Counted from the stretch's first letter, positions 17,179 to 25,725 are shown. The stretch is DNA of 56,316 nucleotides from Nocardioides sp. SYSU D00065 (GCF_017916425.1 NZ_JAFMSX010000002.1:1-56316); one strand, 5' to 3'. Numbers and translations are program-made. Notes: generated from the sequence alone by a model not told the origin.

Positions 17179-18356
17179 GCACGCCCACGACCGCGTCGCC
17201 GGTCTGGGACGACCTCGTCGGCCAGCGCCCCACCATCGAGGTGCTCCAGCACGCCGCGTCGGGCCGCGGGATGACTCACGCCTGGCTCTTCACCGGACCG
17301 CCCGGGTCGGGCCGCTCCAACGTCGCGCGCGCGTTCGCGACCGCCCTGCAGTGCGAGCAGCGCACCGGGTGCGGGCAGTGCGAGGCGTGCCGGCTCGGCA
17401 TCAGCGGCTCCCACCCCGACATCACCTGGGTGCGGTCGGAGACGTCGGTGCTCTACGTCGACGACATGCGCGACCTGGTGCAGGCCGCAGCCAAGTTCCC
17501 CGCGATCGGCCGCTGGCAGATCGTGGTCATCGAGGACGCCGACCGGCTCGGCACCCCGGAGAACCCGCGCACCGGCAACGCGCTGCTCAAGGCGATCGAG
17601 GAACCGACGCCCAAGACGGTGTGGCTGCTGTGCGCGCCGACCGTGCGCGACGTCCTGCCGACCATTCGCTCGCGCTGCCGCACCCTGACGCTCGCCACCC
17701 CCGGCACGCAGGACGTGGCGCGGTTCCTCACCCGCAACGACCAGGTCTCCGAGACGGTGGCCAGCTTCGCCGCCCGGGCCAGCCAGGGCCACATCGGGCG
17801 CGCCCGCGCCCTCGCGCTCGACGAGCAGACCCGTACGCGCCGGCGCGAGGTGGTCAGCATCCCCGCCCGGCTGACCTCGCTCGGCTCGTGCATGACGGCC
17901 GCGACCAACCTCGCCGAGCTCGCCAAGGAGGAGACCGAGGCGATCACCGCCGAGGCCGAGAAGCGCGAGCTCGCCGAGCTGCAGGCGATCTTCGGCAGCG
18001 AGCGCAAGGACCTGGCGAGCCGCTCCTACAAGGCGGCGCTGAGCGGGCTGGAGAAGCTGCAGAAGCAGAAGGCCAAGCGCCGCGTGCTCGACGTCATCGA
18101 CCGGGCGCTGATGGACCTCGTCTCGGTCTACCGCGACGCCATCGCCCTGAGCGCGGGAGCCCCCGGGCTGCTGGTCAACGAGGAGCTGCGCGGCGACGTC
18201 GCCGTGGTGGCGCGCGCGGCCTCGCCCGAGCAGCTGCTGCGGATGATCGACGCGATCTTCACCGCCCGCGAGCAGATGCTGGAGTTCAACGTGCCGCCCC
18301 AGCTCGCGCTGGAGTCGATGACGGTCGCGCTCCGGCTGCCCGGAGGCCGGCAGTGA
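17175..18356 (+). CDS. holB: DNA polymerase III delta-prime subunit
   Basis: 393 residues, AAA+ clamp-loader family. WDDLVGQRPTIEVLQHAA starts the domain. The P-loop reads GPPGSGRS from residue 41, with Arg47 in place of the usual Lys; delta-prime subunits do not hydrolyse ATP, so this is expected. A zinc module with cysteines CEQRTGCGQCEAC begins near residue 60. NALLKAIEEPTPKTVWLLCAP and the sensor/arginine-finger region TIRSRCRTL follow, then a collar domain. It sits in the sliding-clamp loader at the replication fork. Overlaps of four bases join it to tmk upstream and to the hydrolase gene downstream. Confidence 0.95.
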   Translation: MSTPTTASPVWDDLVGQRPTIEVLQHAASGRGMTHAWLFTGPPGSGRSNVARAFATALQCEQRTGCGQCEACRLGISGSHPDITWVRSETSVLYVDDMRDLVQAAAKFPAIGRWQIVVIEDADRLGTPENPRTGNALLKAIEEPTPKTVWLLCAPTVRDVLPTIRSRCRTLTLATPGTQDVARFLTRNDQVSETVASFAARASQGHIGRARALALDEQTRTRRREVVSIPARLTSLGSCMTAATNLAELAKEETEAITAEAEKRELAELQAIFGSERKDLASRSYKAALSGLEKLQKQKAKRRVLDVIDRALMDLVSVYRDAIALSAGAPGLLVNEELRGDVAVVARAASPEQLLRMIDAIFTAREQMLEFNVPPQLALESMTVALRLPGGRQ

Positions 18357-19918
18357 GGCGCGCCGTCGCCCTCGTGGTCGTCCTGGCGGTCATCCTGGTC
18401 ACCGTGGTGGCGGTCGGGCTGTCCTTCCAGGGCGGCGGTGGCAGCGGCGACGACCGGCCGGCCGGTCGCCCGACGCCGTCGCCAACCACGCCGCCACCGC
18501 CGTCGGTCACCGCGGCGCCGCGCGCCGAGCTCGCCGACCTCTACTCCCAGCGCATCGACTGGCAGCCGTGCGAGAGCAACGCCGACCACGAGTGCGGCAT
18601 CCTCACCGTGCCCGTCGACTACGCCGAGCCGCGCGGCGAGAGCATCGACCTGGCCCTGCTGCGGGTTCCGGCCACCGGCGAGCGTCTCGGCTCGATGGTG
18701 GTGAACCCCGGAGGCCCCGGCGCGCCGGGGACGTCGTACGCCGCTGCCGCCGGGCAGGTCTTCCGCGAGCCGCTGCGCCAGCACTTCGACGTCGTCGGGT
18801 TCGATCCTCGCGGAGTCGGCCGGTCCGCCCCCGTCGACTGCCTCAGCGACGCCGAGCTGGACGCCTACCTCGCGGCCGACCCGACGCCGGACACCGCCGC
18901 CGAGCGGGCCGACTACCGCGAGTCCGTGCTGACGTTCGGCGCCCAGTGCGTCGAGGAGTCCGGCCCGGTGGTCGGGCACGTGACCACCGTCGAGGCCGCG
19001 CGCGACATGGACGTGCTGCGCTCCGCGCTGGGCGAGGAGACGCTGACCTACTTCGGCGCCTCCTACGGCACCAAGCTCGGCGCGACGTACGCCGAGCTGT
19101 TCCCCGAGCGGGTCGGCCGCTTCGTGCTCGACGGCGCCGTGGACGTCTCGCTCGACTCGCGGGGGCTCTCGCTGGAGCAGGCCACGGGCTTCGAGACCGC
19201 GCTGCGGGCCTACGTCCAGAACTGCCTGGACTCCACCGACAACTGCTTCCTCGGCGACTCCGTCGACGAGGGCCTGGCGACGATCTCAGGGCTGCTGGAC
19301 TCGATCGAGGACGAGCCGCTGCCGGCCGGCGATCGGGACCTGACGGTCGGCAACGCGTTCTACGGCATCATCACGCCGCTCTACAACCGCGACTACTGGT
19401 TCCTGCTGAGCACCGCCCTGGCCTCCGCCCTGGACGGCGAGGGCGCGGCGCTGCTGCAGCTGGCCGACGCGTACGCCTCGCGCAACGCCGACGGCTCGTA
19501 CCTCGACAACTCCGTCGAGGCCAACTACTCGATCAACTGCCTGGACGACCCGGCGTCCGTGCCGTTCGCCCGGGTGCCGTCGCTGTTCGCGCAGTTCGAG
19601 GAGGCGTCGCCGACGTTCGGTCGCGTGTTCGCGTGGGGGATGACGACGTGCCGCGGCGTCGCGGTGACCTCCACCGAGGAGCCGTTGCGCGTCCGCGGCG
19701 AGGGCGCCGCCCCGATCCTGGTGCTGGGCACCACGCGCGACCCGGCGACGCCGCTGAAGTGGGCGGTCGCGCTGGCCGAGCAGCTCGAGTCGGGCGTGCT
19801 CGTCGAGCGCGACGGCGACGGCCACACGGCGTACAACGCCGGCAACGAGTGCATCGACCGCGTCGTCGAGGACTACCTCATCGAGGAGGCGGTCCCCGAC
19901 GACGGGACGCGCTGCTGA
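18353..19918 (+). CDS. Secreted or membrane-anchored alpha/beta hydrolase, tripeptidyl-aminopeptidase-like (SlpD/SlpE type)
   Basis: 521 residues from GTG 18353, which overlaps the holB stop; the longer reading frame upstream is holB in another frame. An N-terminal hydrophobic segment (residues about 4-24, AVALVVVLAVILVTVVAVGL) is followed by a Pro/Thr/Ser-rich linker to about 58. The hydrolase domain has the oxyanion segment VVNPGGPGAPGTSY, nucleophile Ser237 in GASYGT, the acid in GTTRDPATP and the histidine in GDGHTAY within a TAP-like C-terminal domain. The family releases N-terminal tripeptides from peptides outside the cell. Six or more cysteines could form disulfides. It is the last gene of the tmk-holB operon. 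Confidence 0.93.
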   Translation: MRRAVALVVVLAVILVTVVAVGLSFQGGGGSGDDRPAGRPTPSPTTPPPPSVTAAPRAELADLYSQRIDWQPCESNADHECGILTVPVDYAEPRGESIDLALLRVPATGERLGSMVVNPGGPGAPGTSYAAAAGQVFREPLRQHFDVVGFDPRGVGRSAPVDCLSDAELDAYLAADPTPDTAAERADYRESVLTFGAQCVEESGPVVGHVTTVEAARDMDVLRSALGEETLTYFGASYGTKLGATYAELFPERVGRFVLDGAVDVSLDSRGLSLEQATGFETALRAYVQNCLDSTDNCFLGDSVDEGLATISGLLDSIEDEPLPAGDRDLTVGNAFYGIITPLYNRDYWFLLSTALASALDGEGAALLQLADAYASRNADGSYLDNSVEANYSINCLDDPASVPFARVPSLFAQFEEASPTFGRVFAWGMTTCRGVAVTSTEEPLRVRGEGAAPILVLGTTRDPATPLKWAVALAEQLESGVLVERDGDGHTAYNAGNECIDRVVEDYLIEEAVPDDGTRC

Positions 19919-19933
19919 CAGGTTGGCTGAGGC

Positions 19934-20374
19934 TCAGCCCTCGAGGGACGCGTCGACCGTGATCGGCACGGCGAGCGCCTTGCTGACCGGGCAGGCCTGC
20001 TCGGCCTTCTCGGCGGCCTCGGCGAAGCCGGCCGCATCCAGGCCCTCGACCTCACCGCGCACCGTCAGCGCGATTCCGGTCAGCTTGAAGCCGCCGGCCT
20101 CCTCGTCGGGGCCGAGCGTCACGTCGGCGGACACGTCGAGCGAGTGCACGGTGCCGCCGCCCTGGGTGACGACGTTGGACAGCGACATCGCGTAGCAGGC
20201 GGAGTGTGCCGCGGCGACGAGCTCCTCGGGGCTCGTCGCTCCCTGCGCGTCGTCGGAGGCGCGCTTGGGGAAGTCGACGTCGAACGTGCCGGCGCCGGAG
20301 CTGGTGAGCTCGACCTGGCCGGAGCCGTCCTGCAGGCCGCCGTTCCAGGCCGTACGTGCGGTGCGAGTGGGCAT
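19934..20374 (-). CDS. OsmC/Ohr-family peroxiredoxin-like protein
   Basis: 146 residues from ATG 20374, chosen because an AGGAGG box lies just upstream; the extended frame covers the tRNA promoter. The redox cysteines are Cys60 in AAHSACYAMSLS and Cys128 in EQACPVSKAL, the pair used to reduce organic hydroperoxides. The substitution pattern (SACYAM, and SPEELVAAAHSACYAM before it) is of the OsmC rather than the Ohr branch. Cytoplasmic enzyme. It converges on the hydrolase gene with a 15-base gap and diverges from the tRNA gene. Confidence 0.92.
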   Translation of the reverse strand: MPTRTARTAWNGGLQDGSGQVELTSSGAGTFDVDFPKRASDDAQGATSPEELVAAAHSACYAMSLSNVVTQGGGTVHSLDVSADVTLGPDEEAGGFKLTGIALTVRGEVEGLDAAGFAEAAEKAEQACPVSKALAVPITVDASLEG

Positions 20375-20440
20375 GGTGCCTCCTGGGGTGGGGGTGGAGC
20401 GATCCCTGCCGAACCTAGCCGGTCCTGCCGACCCCGTGAT

Positions 20441-20470
20441 TTCAGTCCAGATGAACGTCGTCCGTATACT
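20441..20470 (+). promoter_or_regulatory. Promoter of tRNA-Thr
   Basis: TTCAGT (20441-20446) and TATACT (20465-20470) are 18 bases apart. The -10 is a near-consensus match and lies 36 bases before the mature tRNA 5' end. Confidence 0.6.
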
Positions 20471-20506
20471 CGCCCGCGGCCCTTCGAGCAGCCCTCGGCA
20501 GGCCAC

Positions 20507-20579
20507 GCCGCCTTAGCTCAGTCGGTAGAGCGAATCACTCGTAATGATTAGGTCGTCGGTTCGATTCCGACAGGCGGCT
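20507..20579 (+). tRNA. tRNA-Thr (anticodon CGT)
   Basis: 73 bases fold as a cloverleaf. Acceptor arms are GCCGCCT (20507-20513) and AGGCGGC (20572-20578). The D stem is GCTC/GAGC. Anticodon stem AATCA/TGATT encloses CGT at 20540-20542, which reads ACG. The T arm is GTCGG-TTCGATT-CCGAC. The discriminator base is T at 20579 and CCA is not encoded. A perfect hairpin follows at once. Confidence 0.96.
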
Positions 20580-20581
20580 CC

Positions 20582-20615
20582 GACTCCCCCGGGGACCCGA
20601 GACCCCGGGGGAGTC
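20582..20615 (+). terminator. Terminator of tRNA-Thr
   Basis: GACTCCCCCGGGG (20582-20594) and CCCCGGGGGAGTC (20603-20615) form a perfect 13-bp stem with an eight-base loop, two bases after the tRNA. Confidence 0.85.
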
Positions 20616-20676
20616 TCCATGTGCTCGTCCGGGACTCGCGACCTGAGACGAGTCGCCTCGTGGGAAGGCTCGCGGC

Positions 20677-21321
20677 TCAGGACGGTCGCAGGAGACCCCG
20701 GCCGATCGCGTCCTGCACGAGGGCGTCGGCGAGTGGGGCCAGAGTCGGCTCGAACGACGCGACCCTGGCTGCGATGGCCCGCTCCTGGTCGGCGGTGATG
20801 CCGCGGCTGGCCCACGCCTGTCCCGCGCCCGCCCAGTGCACCAGGATCGGTTGTAGCCGGTCCAGGGCTCGCGCGAACCGCGCATCGAGGGTGGTGCCGT
20901 CCTCGAACTCGGACCACAGCTCGTGCAGCGCAGCGCCGCTCGGGGCGGGCAGCTGGCCGAAGATCTCGCGGGCAGCGCGGCGCTCGAGCTCCTCTGCCTG
21001 GATGCGCGCCGACTCGTCGAAGATGACGGTGTCCCCGGTGACGACCTCCACGAGGTCGTGGACGAGCAGCATTTTCACGACCCGGTCGAGGCGGACTCCG
21101 TCGGGGGCATGATCGGCCAGGACGATCGCGGTGAGGGCCAGGTGCCAGCTGTGCTCGGCGCTGCTCTCGGGTCGGCTGTCGCTGACGAGCCGGTTGAGCC
21201 GGGCCACGTCCGCGAGCTCGTGGGCTCGGATGAGGAACCGAACACGGTCGCGCAGGTCGTCGCTGAGGCCGAGGGTCTCGGGGTCGCCGACAGGGCTCCG
21301 GACCGGGTCGTGGTCGGGCAA
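20677..21321 (-). CDS. HD-domain hydrolase (YfbR/HDDC2-like)
   Basis: 214 residues from TTG 21321, preceded by AAGGAGG at a correct distance. The open frame continues upstream but runs antisense through the transporter gene. The HD fold is marked by VRFLIRAHELADVARLNRL, the first histidine in SSAEHSWHLALTAIVLA, the HD pair in MLLVHDLVEVVTGD and a later Asp in FARALDRLQPILVHW. Family members are metal-dependent deoxynucleoside 5'-monophosphatases or related phosphohydrolases. It is divergent from the EamA transporter with 69 bases between starts, so the operator there may affect both. Confidence 0.85.
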   Translation of the reverse strand: MPDHDPVRSPVGDPETLGLSDDLRDRVRFLIRAHELADVARLNRLVSDSRPESSAEHSWHLALTAIVLADHAPDGVRLDRVVKMLLVHDLVEVVTGDTVIFDESARIQAEELERRAAREIFGQLPAPSGAALHELWSEFEDGTTLDARFARALDRLQPILVHWAGAGQAWASRGITADQERAIAARVASFEPTLAPLADALVQDAIGRGLLRPS

Positions 21322-21371
21322 GGTCGCCTCCTTGCTGGGACGGATGCGGGGCGAGCAGGTGCGCGCAGGAG

Positions 21372-21384
21372 ATTGTGTAACAAT
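21372..21384. promoter_or_regulatory. FadR-subfamily GntR operator
   Basis: ATTGT and ACAAT flank GTA, and 21373-21383 (TTGTGTAACAA) fits the FadR-type consensus TNGTNNNACNA exactly. AACAAT (21379-21384) also resembles a -10 placed six bases before GTG 21391, so a bound regulator would occlude polymerase. The GntR gene two genes on is the likely binder. Confidence 0.65.
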
Positions 21385-21390
21385 AACGCG

Positions 21391-22371
21391 GTGAGAATGG
21401 TCTCGCCCGCCGGGTGCGTACTGCTGGCCTCGGCGCTCTTCGGCAGTGCCGGGCTCGCGGTGCGGCTGGCCGAGGACGCCAGTGCGGCGTCCATCGGCTT
21501 GGGGCGCATCGTGGTGGGCGGCCTCGTGCTGGCCTTCCTCGCACGCGCTCGCCTCGCGGGGGAGCTGCGAGCGCACTGGCGCTCCCCGGGGCGACGAGGC
21601 GTCCTGGCCGCGAGCGTCTGCGCGATGATCGCCTACCAGCCGCTGTTCTTCTTCGGGGTGCAGCGCAACGGCGCCGCGATGGCGACGGTCCTGGCGTTGG
21701 GGTCGGCGCCGGTGTTCGCGGGGGCCCTGCAGGTCGTGTCAGCGAGGTGGAGGCCCTCGGGTTCGTGGGTGTTGTGGACCGGCGGCGCGGTGACGGGCCT
21801 CGCACTGTCGACCGGCGTTGTGACGGACCTCGGCCAGCTCGACGCCGCGGCAACGATGGCGTCCTTGGCGGCGGGGGCCGCCTTCGCTGGCTATGCGACG
21901 GGTGGTGCGCACCTCATCCGGCACGGCGGCACTGCCGCCACGACCATGACGCTCCTGGTCGTGGGGGCGGCGGGCATGGCGGCGCCCTGGTGGCTCACCA
22001 CCGACCTCAACTGGGTGCTGACGCCGGGCGGCGCGGCCGGTCTGCTGTGGGTGGGGATCGTGACGACCGCCGCGGGCAACCTCCTCCTGGGCCGGTCGTT
22101 GGCTGGCATGGCCCCTGCCAGGGTTGCGACCCTGACCCTGGCCGAACCGCTGACGGCGGTGGCCCTGGGCGTCGTCGTGCTGGGTGAGCGCCTCGGCCCG
22201 GGGGAGATCCTGGGCTGCGTCGTGCTGATGTGCTGCCTGGTGGGGCAGGCCACTGGACAGGAGTCGAGGGAGCGCCGCCCGATCGATTGGCGCCCGGTCG
22301 AGGCGCCGACGCCCGCGCCCTCACGCTCGTCCTCCCGGCCGCGTCGAGCGCGAGCGGCAGCCCTGGACTAG
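21391..22371 (+). CDS. EamA/DMT-family transporter
   Basis: 326 residues from GTG 21391; ATG 21397 is an alternative. Ten hydrophobic segments are arranged as two five-helix EamA repeats: the first from MVSPAGCVLLASALFGSAGLAVR, the second from AGAAFAGYATGGAHLIRHGG. The second ends with the conserved LTLAEPLTAVALGVVVLGERLGPGEILGCVVLM. A basic Arg/Ser-rich tail of about 45 residues follows. Members export amino acids or other small metabolites. The start lacks a Shine-Dalgarno sequence at proper distance and looks leaderless. The gene is followed at ten bases by a GntR regulator that probably controls it. Confidence 0.9.
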   Translation: MRMVSPAGCVLLASALFGSAGLAVRLAEDASAASIGLGRIVVGGLVLAFLARARLAGELRAHWRSPGRRGVLAASVCAMIAYQPLFFFGVQRNGAAMATVLALGSAPVFAGALQVVSARWRPSGSWVLWTGGAVTGLALSTGVVTDLGQLDAAATMASLAAGAAFAGYATGGAHLIRHGGTAATTMTLLVVGAAGMAAPWWLTTDLNWVLTPGGAAGLLWVGIVTTAAGNLLLGRSLAGMAPARVATLTLAEPLTAVALGVVVLGERLGPGEILGCVVLMCCLVGQATGQESRERRPIDWRPVEAPTPAPSRSSSRPRRARAAALD

Positions 22372-22374
22372 CGT
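22369..22374 (+). promoter_or_regulatory. -10 element TAGCGT for a leaderless gntR transcript
   Basis: TAGCGT begins on the transporter stop codon and ends six bases before GTG 22381. No Shine-Dalgarno sequence precedes the start. Confidence 0.45.
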
Positions 22375-22380
22375 TGCCGC

Positions 22381-23049
22381 GTGCAGGAGGTGCGCCGGGA
22401 GACAGCGGTCGAACGCGTTGCGGCGTCCATCAGGAGCGAGATCCTCGGTGGCGTACGAGCGCCGGGGTCCGCGATCCGCGAGGAACAGGTCGCCGACGAC
22501 CTGGCCGTGTCCCGACACACGGTTCGAAGCGCCATCGGCGAGCTGCGCGTCGAGGGCCTGGTCGAGACGCAACGATTCCGGGGCGCACGGGTCGTACGCT
22601 TCGACTTCGCGCAGGCGTCCGACCTCCAGCTGGTGCGTACCGCACTGGAGGCCGAGGCGGTGCGCATCCTGTGCGAGCGGCACGGGCAGGCGCCGTGGCC
22701 GCCGGCCGTCCTCGATGCGGCCGCAGGGGCCGTCGACGCGTTGGAGGCGACGTCGTCATCGGACGTGGTCGCGGTCCAGTCGGCGCACAGCCGGATCCAC
22801 CACGCGATCGTCGACGCCGCGGGATCGCCACGTCTCAGTCGGCTGCACGCGCAGCTCAGCACCGAGGTGCAGCTCCTGCTCAGCGCGGACAGGCGGCAGT
22901 ACTCCGTGGCGGAACTGGTGGGACAGCACCGGGCCTACCTCGCCTCCTTGCCAGAGCAAGGCCCTGAGGCGGTGCGGGGCCACATGCAGGCATCGCTGTC
23001 CCGCTTGTACGGCGACGAGGCCGGCGCAGACGAGCCGGGCGGCAGCTGA
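22381..23049 (+). CDS. GntR-family regulator, FadR/VanR type with FCD domain
   Basis: 222 residues. The winged helix-turn-helix spans about residues 8-75 (VERVAASIRSEILGG, IREEQVADDLAVSRHTVRSAIGELRVEGLVE). The all-helical FCD effector domain follows, with candidate metal ligands in SAHSRIHHAIVDAAGS and VGQHRAYLA. FCD regulators bind small carboxylic acids and usually repress a neighbouring transport or catabolic gene. A matching operator lies before the EamA gene directly upstream, so this is probably its repressor, released by the exported substrate. Confidence 0.93.
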   Translation: MQEVRRETAVERVAASIRSEILGGVRAPGSAIREEQVADDLAVSRHTVRSAIGELRVEGLVETQRFRGARVVRFDFAQASDLQLVRTALEAEAVRILCERHGQAPWPPAVLDAAAGAVDALEATSSSDVVAVQSAHSRIHHAIVDAAGSPRLSRLHAQLSTEVQLLLSADRRQYSVAELVGQHRAYLASLPEQGPEAVRGHMQASLSRLYGDEAGADEPGGS

Positions 23050-23107
23050 GGACGCTTTCGGCGCGAGTCCCGACGACCGGGCGTCCTCTGCGGTCCCGTG
23101 ACCGACC

Positions 23108-23138
23108 GAGAGCCGCCCCCGCGACGGGGGCGGCTCTC
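23108..23138. terminator. Bidirectional terminator between gntR and the secreted repeat protein
   Basis: GAGAGCCGCCCCC (23108-23120) and GGGGGCGGCTCTC (23126-23138) form a perfect 13-bp stem with a five-base loop, followed by AACTTT on the plus strand. It lies between convergent genes and can serve both. Confidence 0.85.
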
Positions 23139-23173
23139 AACTTTGGCGGCGGGCGACCGCCGCGCCAGAGGCG

Positions 23174-25144
23174 TCAGCGGGTCGCGACCGCGATGCCCTC
23201 GATGACGACCGGACGCTTGTTGCTCTTCACCTCGATGGTCACCTTTCCGGACCAGGGGGTGGCGAAGGCAGGCACGCGGATGATGCGGTGCCGCTGCGTG
23301 GACCTGCTCTTCAGCCGGACGGTCTGCTTCTTGCCGGCAGCGGTGAGGATGATCGTTCCCCCTCGCTTGGTGGTGGTGACCACCAACGCGACCCAGCGAG
23401 CGTCCGTGACCGAGTGGCTCAGGCGTGCGCCGCGCTTGGTGGCGCGCGCCTCCACGCCAGCCCAGGCCCTGGTGCTTCGCTTGATGCCGAACCCCTTCCT
23501 CTTCATCGCCTTCGCCGAGGCGGGCACCGTGAAGGTGCGGGCGGCGGGCGTCGCATCGACGTGTCCAGCGCCGTCGATCGCTGCGACTTCGAAGGTGTGG
23601 GTTCCGGGCGTGACGACGTCCAGCGCCACTGCGCCGTTGCCGCAGGGAAGCGACTGCCCGTCGAGGGTGCAACGCCACGCGTGCGCGGCCTCGTCGCTTG
23701 CGTACGTCAGCTCGACGGACCGTCCGAGGACGATCCCATCCTCCTCAGGCCCGCCCGTGATGGCGGTCTCCGGCGCTCGAGCGTCGGGGCCCGGGCCGGG
23801 GTGGGGGCCGGGGTTGGGGCCGGGATTGGGGTTCGGGCCCGGATCGGGGTCACCAGGGTTCGGGTCACCAGGGTTCGGGTCACCAGGGTTCGGGTCGCCG
23901 GGGTTCGGGTCGCCGGGGTTCGGGTCGCCGGGGTCCGGATCCGGGTCGGGCTGGCCTCCGCTGATCTCCCACGTCCGTGACTCGGGGGTCGGGTCCGGAT
24001 TGCCGGCGGCGTCGACCCCGCGCACCTCGAGACGGTAGGCACCTGCGCCGAGGCCGTGCACTGCATGCGGTGAGCTGCAGGCTCTCCAAGCCGCCGGCGT
24101 GCCGTTCGTCGTGAGTCGGCACTCGAACGTGTCGGCGTCGTCGCCCACGAACGCGATGCGTGCACCGTCGTCGGTGGCGTCGAAGCTCGTGATGGTCGTC
24201 TCCGGCGCGATGGTGTCGATGCGCCACTGGTACTTGGCCGGCAGCTGGTCGACCGCGCTCCCGTGGCGGGCGCGGACCGCGAGCTCGTGCAGCCCGCCGC
24301 TGAGGGCGGACAGGGTGGTCGTCGGTGCCGCGGAGGTGGCACACGGCCATTCCGCTCCGCCGTCGAGGCTGCACACGTAGTCCTCGGCGTGTGCGCTGGA
24401 GAACCGGAAGGTCGGGGACGTGCTGTTCGAGATCTTGCTGGGTGCACCGACGATCTCGGTGTCGACCACGTCGAACGTCGCCGAATGCACGGCGCTCCGG
24501 TTGCCGGACGGGTCGACCGCCCGGACGTTGAACTGGTGCTCCCCCTCAGCGAACTGGCCGATCCTGGGCGACGAGCAGGCCAACCACGCACGCTCGTCGA
24601 GCTGACACTCCGACGTTGCGCGGTCGGTGGTCCACGTGAAACCGTACGTCCGCTCCAGCAACGGGTGCTGGAGCACGTCGACGGCAGTGATCTCGGGAGG
24701 ACGTACGTCGACGAAGCGGGCCGTCACCTCGGCTTCGACGCTGTTGAAGGCCTCGGAGTGCACCCCGCACTCGACGAAGCCGTCGACCTCGCGGGTCTCG
24801 TGGCATCCGGTCCAGCCGCCGAAGACCCAGTTGTCTGCCGGTGTCGGCGAGGGCTGGGCTCGCAACCACAGCCACGCCTCGAGGATCTCGGAGTTGCGCA
24901 CGCGCATGCAGGTACGCGTCACCCGGTCGTCCTGCTGGCTGTTGAAGCCGCAGAACGTCGGGCCATCGTCCTCGACGTCCCCTTCGACGATGGTCACTGA
25001 CCCGGCGCCGCGGATGTGGGTGGTGAGCCCGACCTGGCCGGCGCTCGCGGACCCGGCAGCCGCGAGCTGGCCGCACAGCGTGGCCATGAGGAGTCCGGCC
25101 GCGGCGAGCAGCCGCCCGCTCCGACGCGTAGGGCGGCGGCTCAT
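23174..25144 (-). CDS. Secreted protein with Ig-like repeats and a (DPNPG) linker
   Basis: 656 residues from ATG 25144, which overlaps the stop of the upstream membrane-protein gene (ATGA). The Sec signal peptide is RSGRLLAAAGLLMATLCGQLAAAGSASA. Four Ig-like modules of about 85 residues follow. Each carries a F/W-x-C-x-LD-x-x-x-W-x-x-C-x-SP core and a G-x-H-x-F/L-x-V-R-A-x-D-x-x-GN ending, at about 150-235, 240-325, 330-415 and 475-560. A Pro/Asn/Gly/Asp repeat (DPNPGDPNPG...) of about 50 residues separates modules three and four. The C-terminal 90 residues are Lys/Arg-rich and beta-type. Likely an extracellular binding or structural protein; no catalytic motif was seen. Confidence 0.8.
   Translation of the reverse strand: MSRRPTRRSGRLLAAAGLLMATLCGQLAAAGSASAGQVGLTTHIRGAGSVTIVEGDVEDDGPTFCGFNSQQDDRVTRTCMRVRNSEILEAWLWLRAQPSPTPADNWVFGGWTGCHETREVDGFVECGVHSEAFNSVEAEVTARFVDVRPPEITAVDVLQHPLLERTYGFTWTTDRATSECQLDERAWLACSSPRIGQFAEGEHQFNVRAVDPSGNRSAVHSATFDVVDTEIVGAPSKISNSTSPTFRFSSAHAEDYVCSLDGGAEWPCATSAAPTTTLSALSGGLHELAVRARHGSAVDQLPAKYQWRIDTIAPETTITSFDATDDGARIAFVGDDADTFECRLTTNGTPAAWRACSSPHAVHGLGAGAYRLEVRGVDAAGNPDPTPESRTWEISGGQPDPDPDPGDPNPGDPNPGDPNPGDPNPGDPNPGDPDPGPNPNPGPNPGPHPGPGPDARAPETAITGGPEEDGIVLGRSVELTYASDEAAHAWRCTLDGQSLPCGNGAVALDVVTPGTHTFEVAAIDGAGHVDATPAARTFTVPASAKAMKRKGFGIKRSTRAWAGVEARATKRGARLSHSVTDARWVALVVTTTKRGGTIILTAAGKKQTVRLKSRSTQRHRIIRVPAFATPWSGKVTIEVKSNKRPVVIEGIAVATR
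23841..23950. repeat. 15-bp tandem repeat coding for DPNPG units
   Basis: Units of GGTTCGGGTCACCAG and the variant GGTTCGGGTCGCCGG recur in register about six times inside the secreted-protein gene. Because the period is a multiple of three, copy-number change keeps the frame. Confidence 0.85.
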
Positions 25145-25725
25145 GCGTCTGCCTCCGCGTCGTCCTCGGCGAAGATGACCCACGCCGCGGCCGCCCAGAA
25201 CGCGGCGACGAGTACGCCGCCGCCGAAGGACGACAGGGGAATGGTGCCGACCCACGTGATGGGAAGGGCGATGGTCAGCGGCCGGGGAAGGCGGGTGAAC
25301 CGCTTGCTGGCGACAGCGAGTGCGACCAGGCCGCCGAGCCAGAGCAGGTTGGCGGGTGCGGCGATGGCGGCGAAGTAGGCGGGGTCCTCACCTTGCACGT
25401 TGGAGACGGTGGCTACCGCGGCGAGGGGCACCATGCCGAGGGCGGCGACAAAGACAGGCCATGTCTTCGTCTGGGAGCCGAGCCAGTACAGGAAGGGCAG
25501 CTGCGCGACGAGGAGCACGCTGAGCCCCCCGATCAGGACGTGCTCGACGCCGACGATGGCGACATCGCTCGAGGGCTCGTGAACGACTTGCAGGATGCCG
25601 GTCACGGCGGACACCGCGGAGGCGACCGCGGCGGAGGCCACGGCGAGTCTCGACGAGATGGGCGATCGGGTCTGCCCGCTGATCGGCACGGTCGAGGGCT
25701 GGGGAGAAGCAGGAATGGAAGTCAT
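25141..25725 (-). CDS. Multi-pass membrane protein, partner of the secreted repeat protein
   Basis: 194 residues. Hydrophobic segments lie at about residues 28-47 (AVASAAVASAVSAVTGILQVV), 58-82, 88-108, 117-138, 146-165 and 168-187, giving five or six helices with a short acidic tail (EDDAEADA). No known family motif was recognised. Its stop codon overlaps the start of the secreted repeat protein, so the two are translationally coupled and probably work together at the cell surface. About 230 bases separate its start from the divergent HelD-like gene. Confidence 0.7.
   Translation of the reverse strand: MTSIPASPQPSTVPISGQTRSPISSRLAVASAAVASAVSAVTGILQVVHEPSSDVAIVGVEHVLIGGLSVLLVAQLPFLYWLGSQTKTWPVFVAALGMVPLAAVATVSNVQGEDPAYFAAIAAPANLLWLGGLVALAVASKRFTRLPRPLTIALPITWVGTIPLSSFGGGVLVAAFWAAAAWVIFAEDDAEADA

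Noticed and set aside
17295..17318. Loss of the Walker lysine in holB as a defect
   Set aside because: Arg47 replaces Lys, but delta-prime subunits normally do not bind or hydrolyse ATP, so this is expected.
17006..19918. A 970-residue fusion of the holB region with the hydrolase
   Set aside because: The first 450 codons are holB and tmk read in the wrong frame; GTG 18353 with GTGA overlap is the real hydrolase start.
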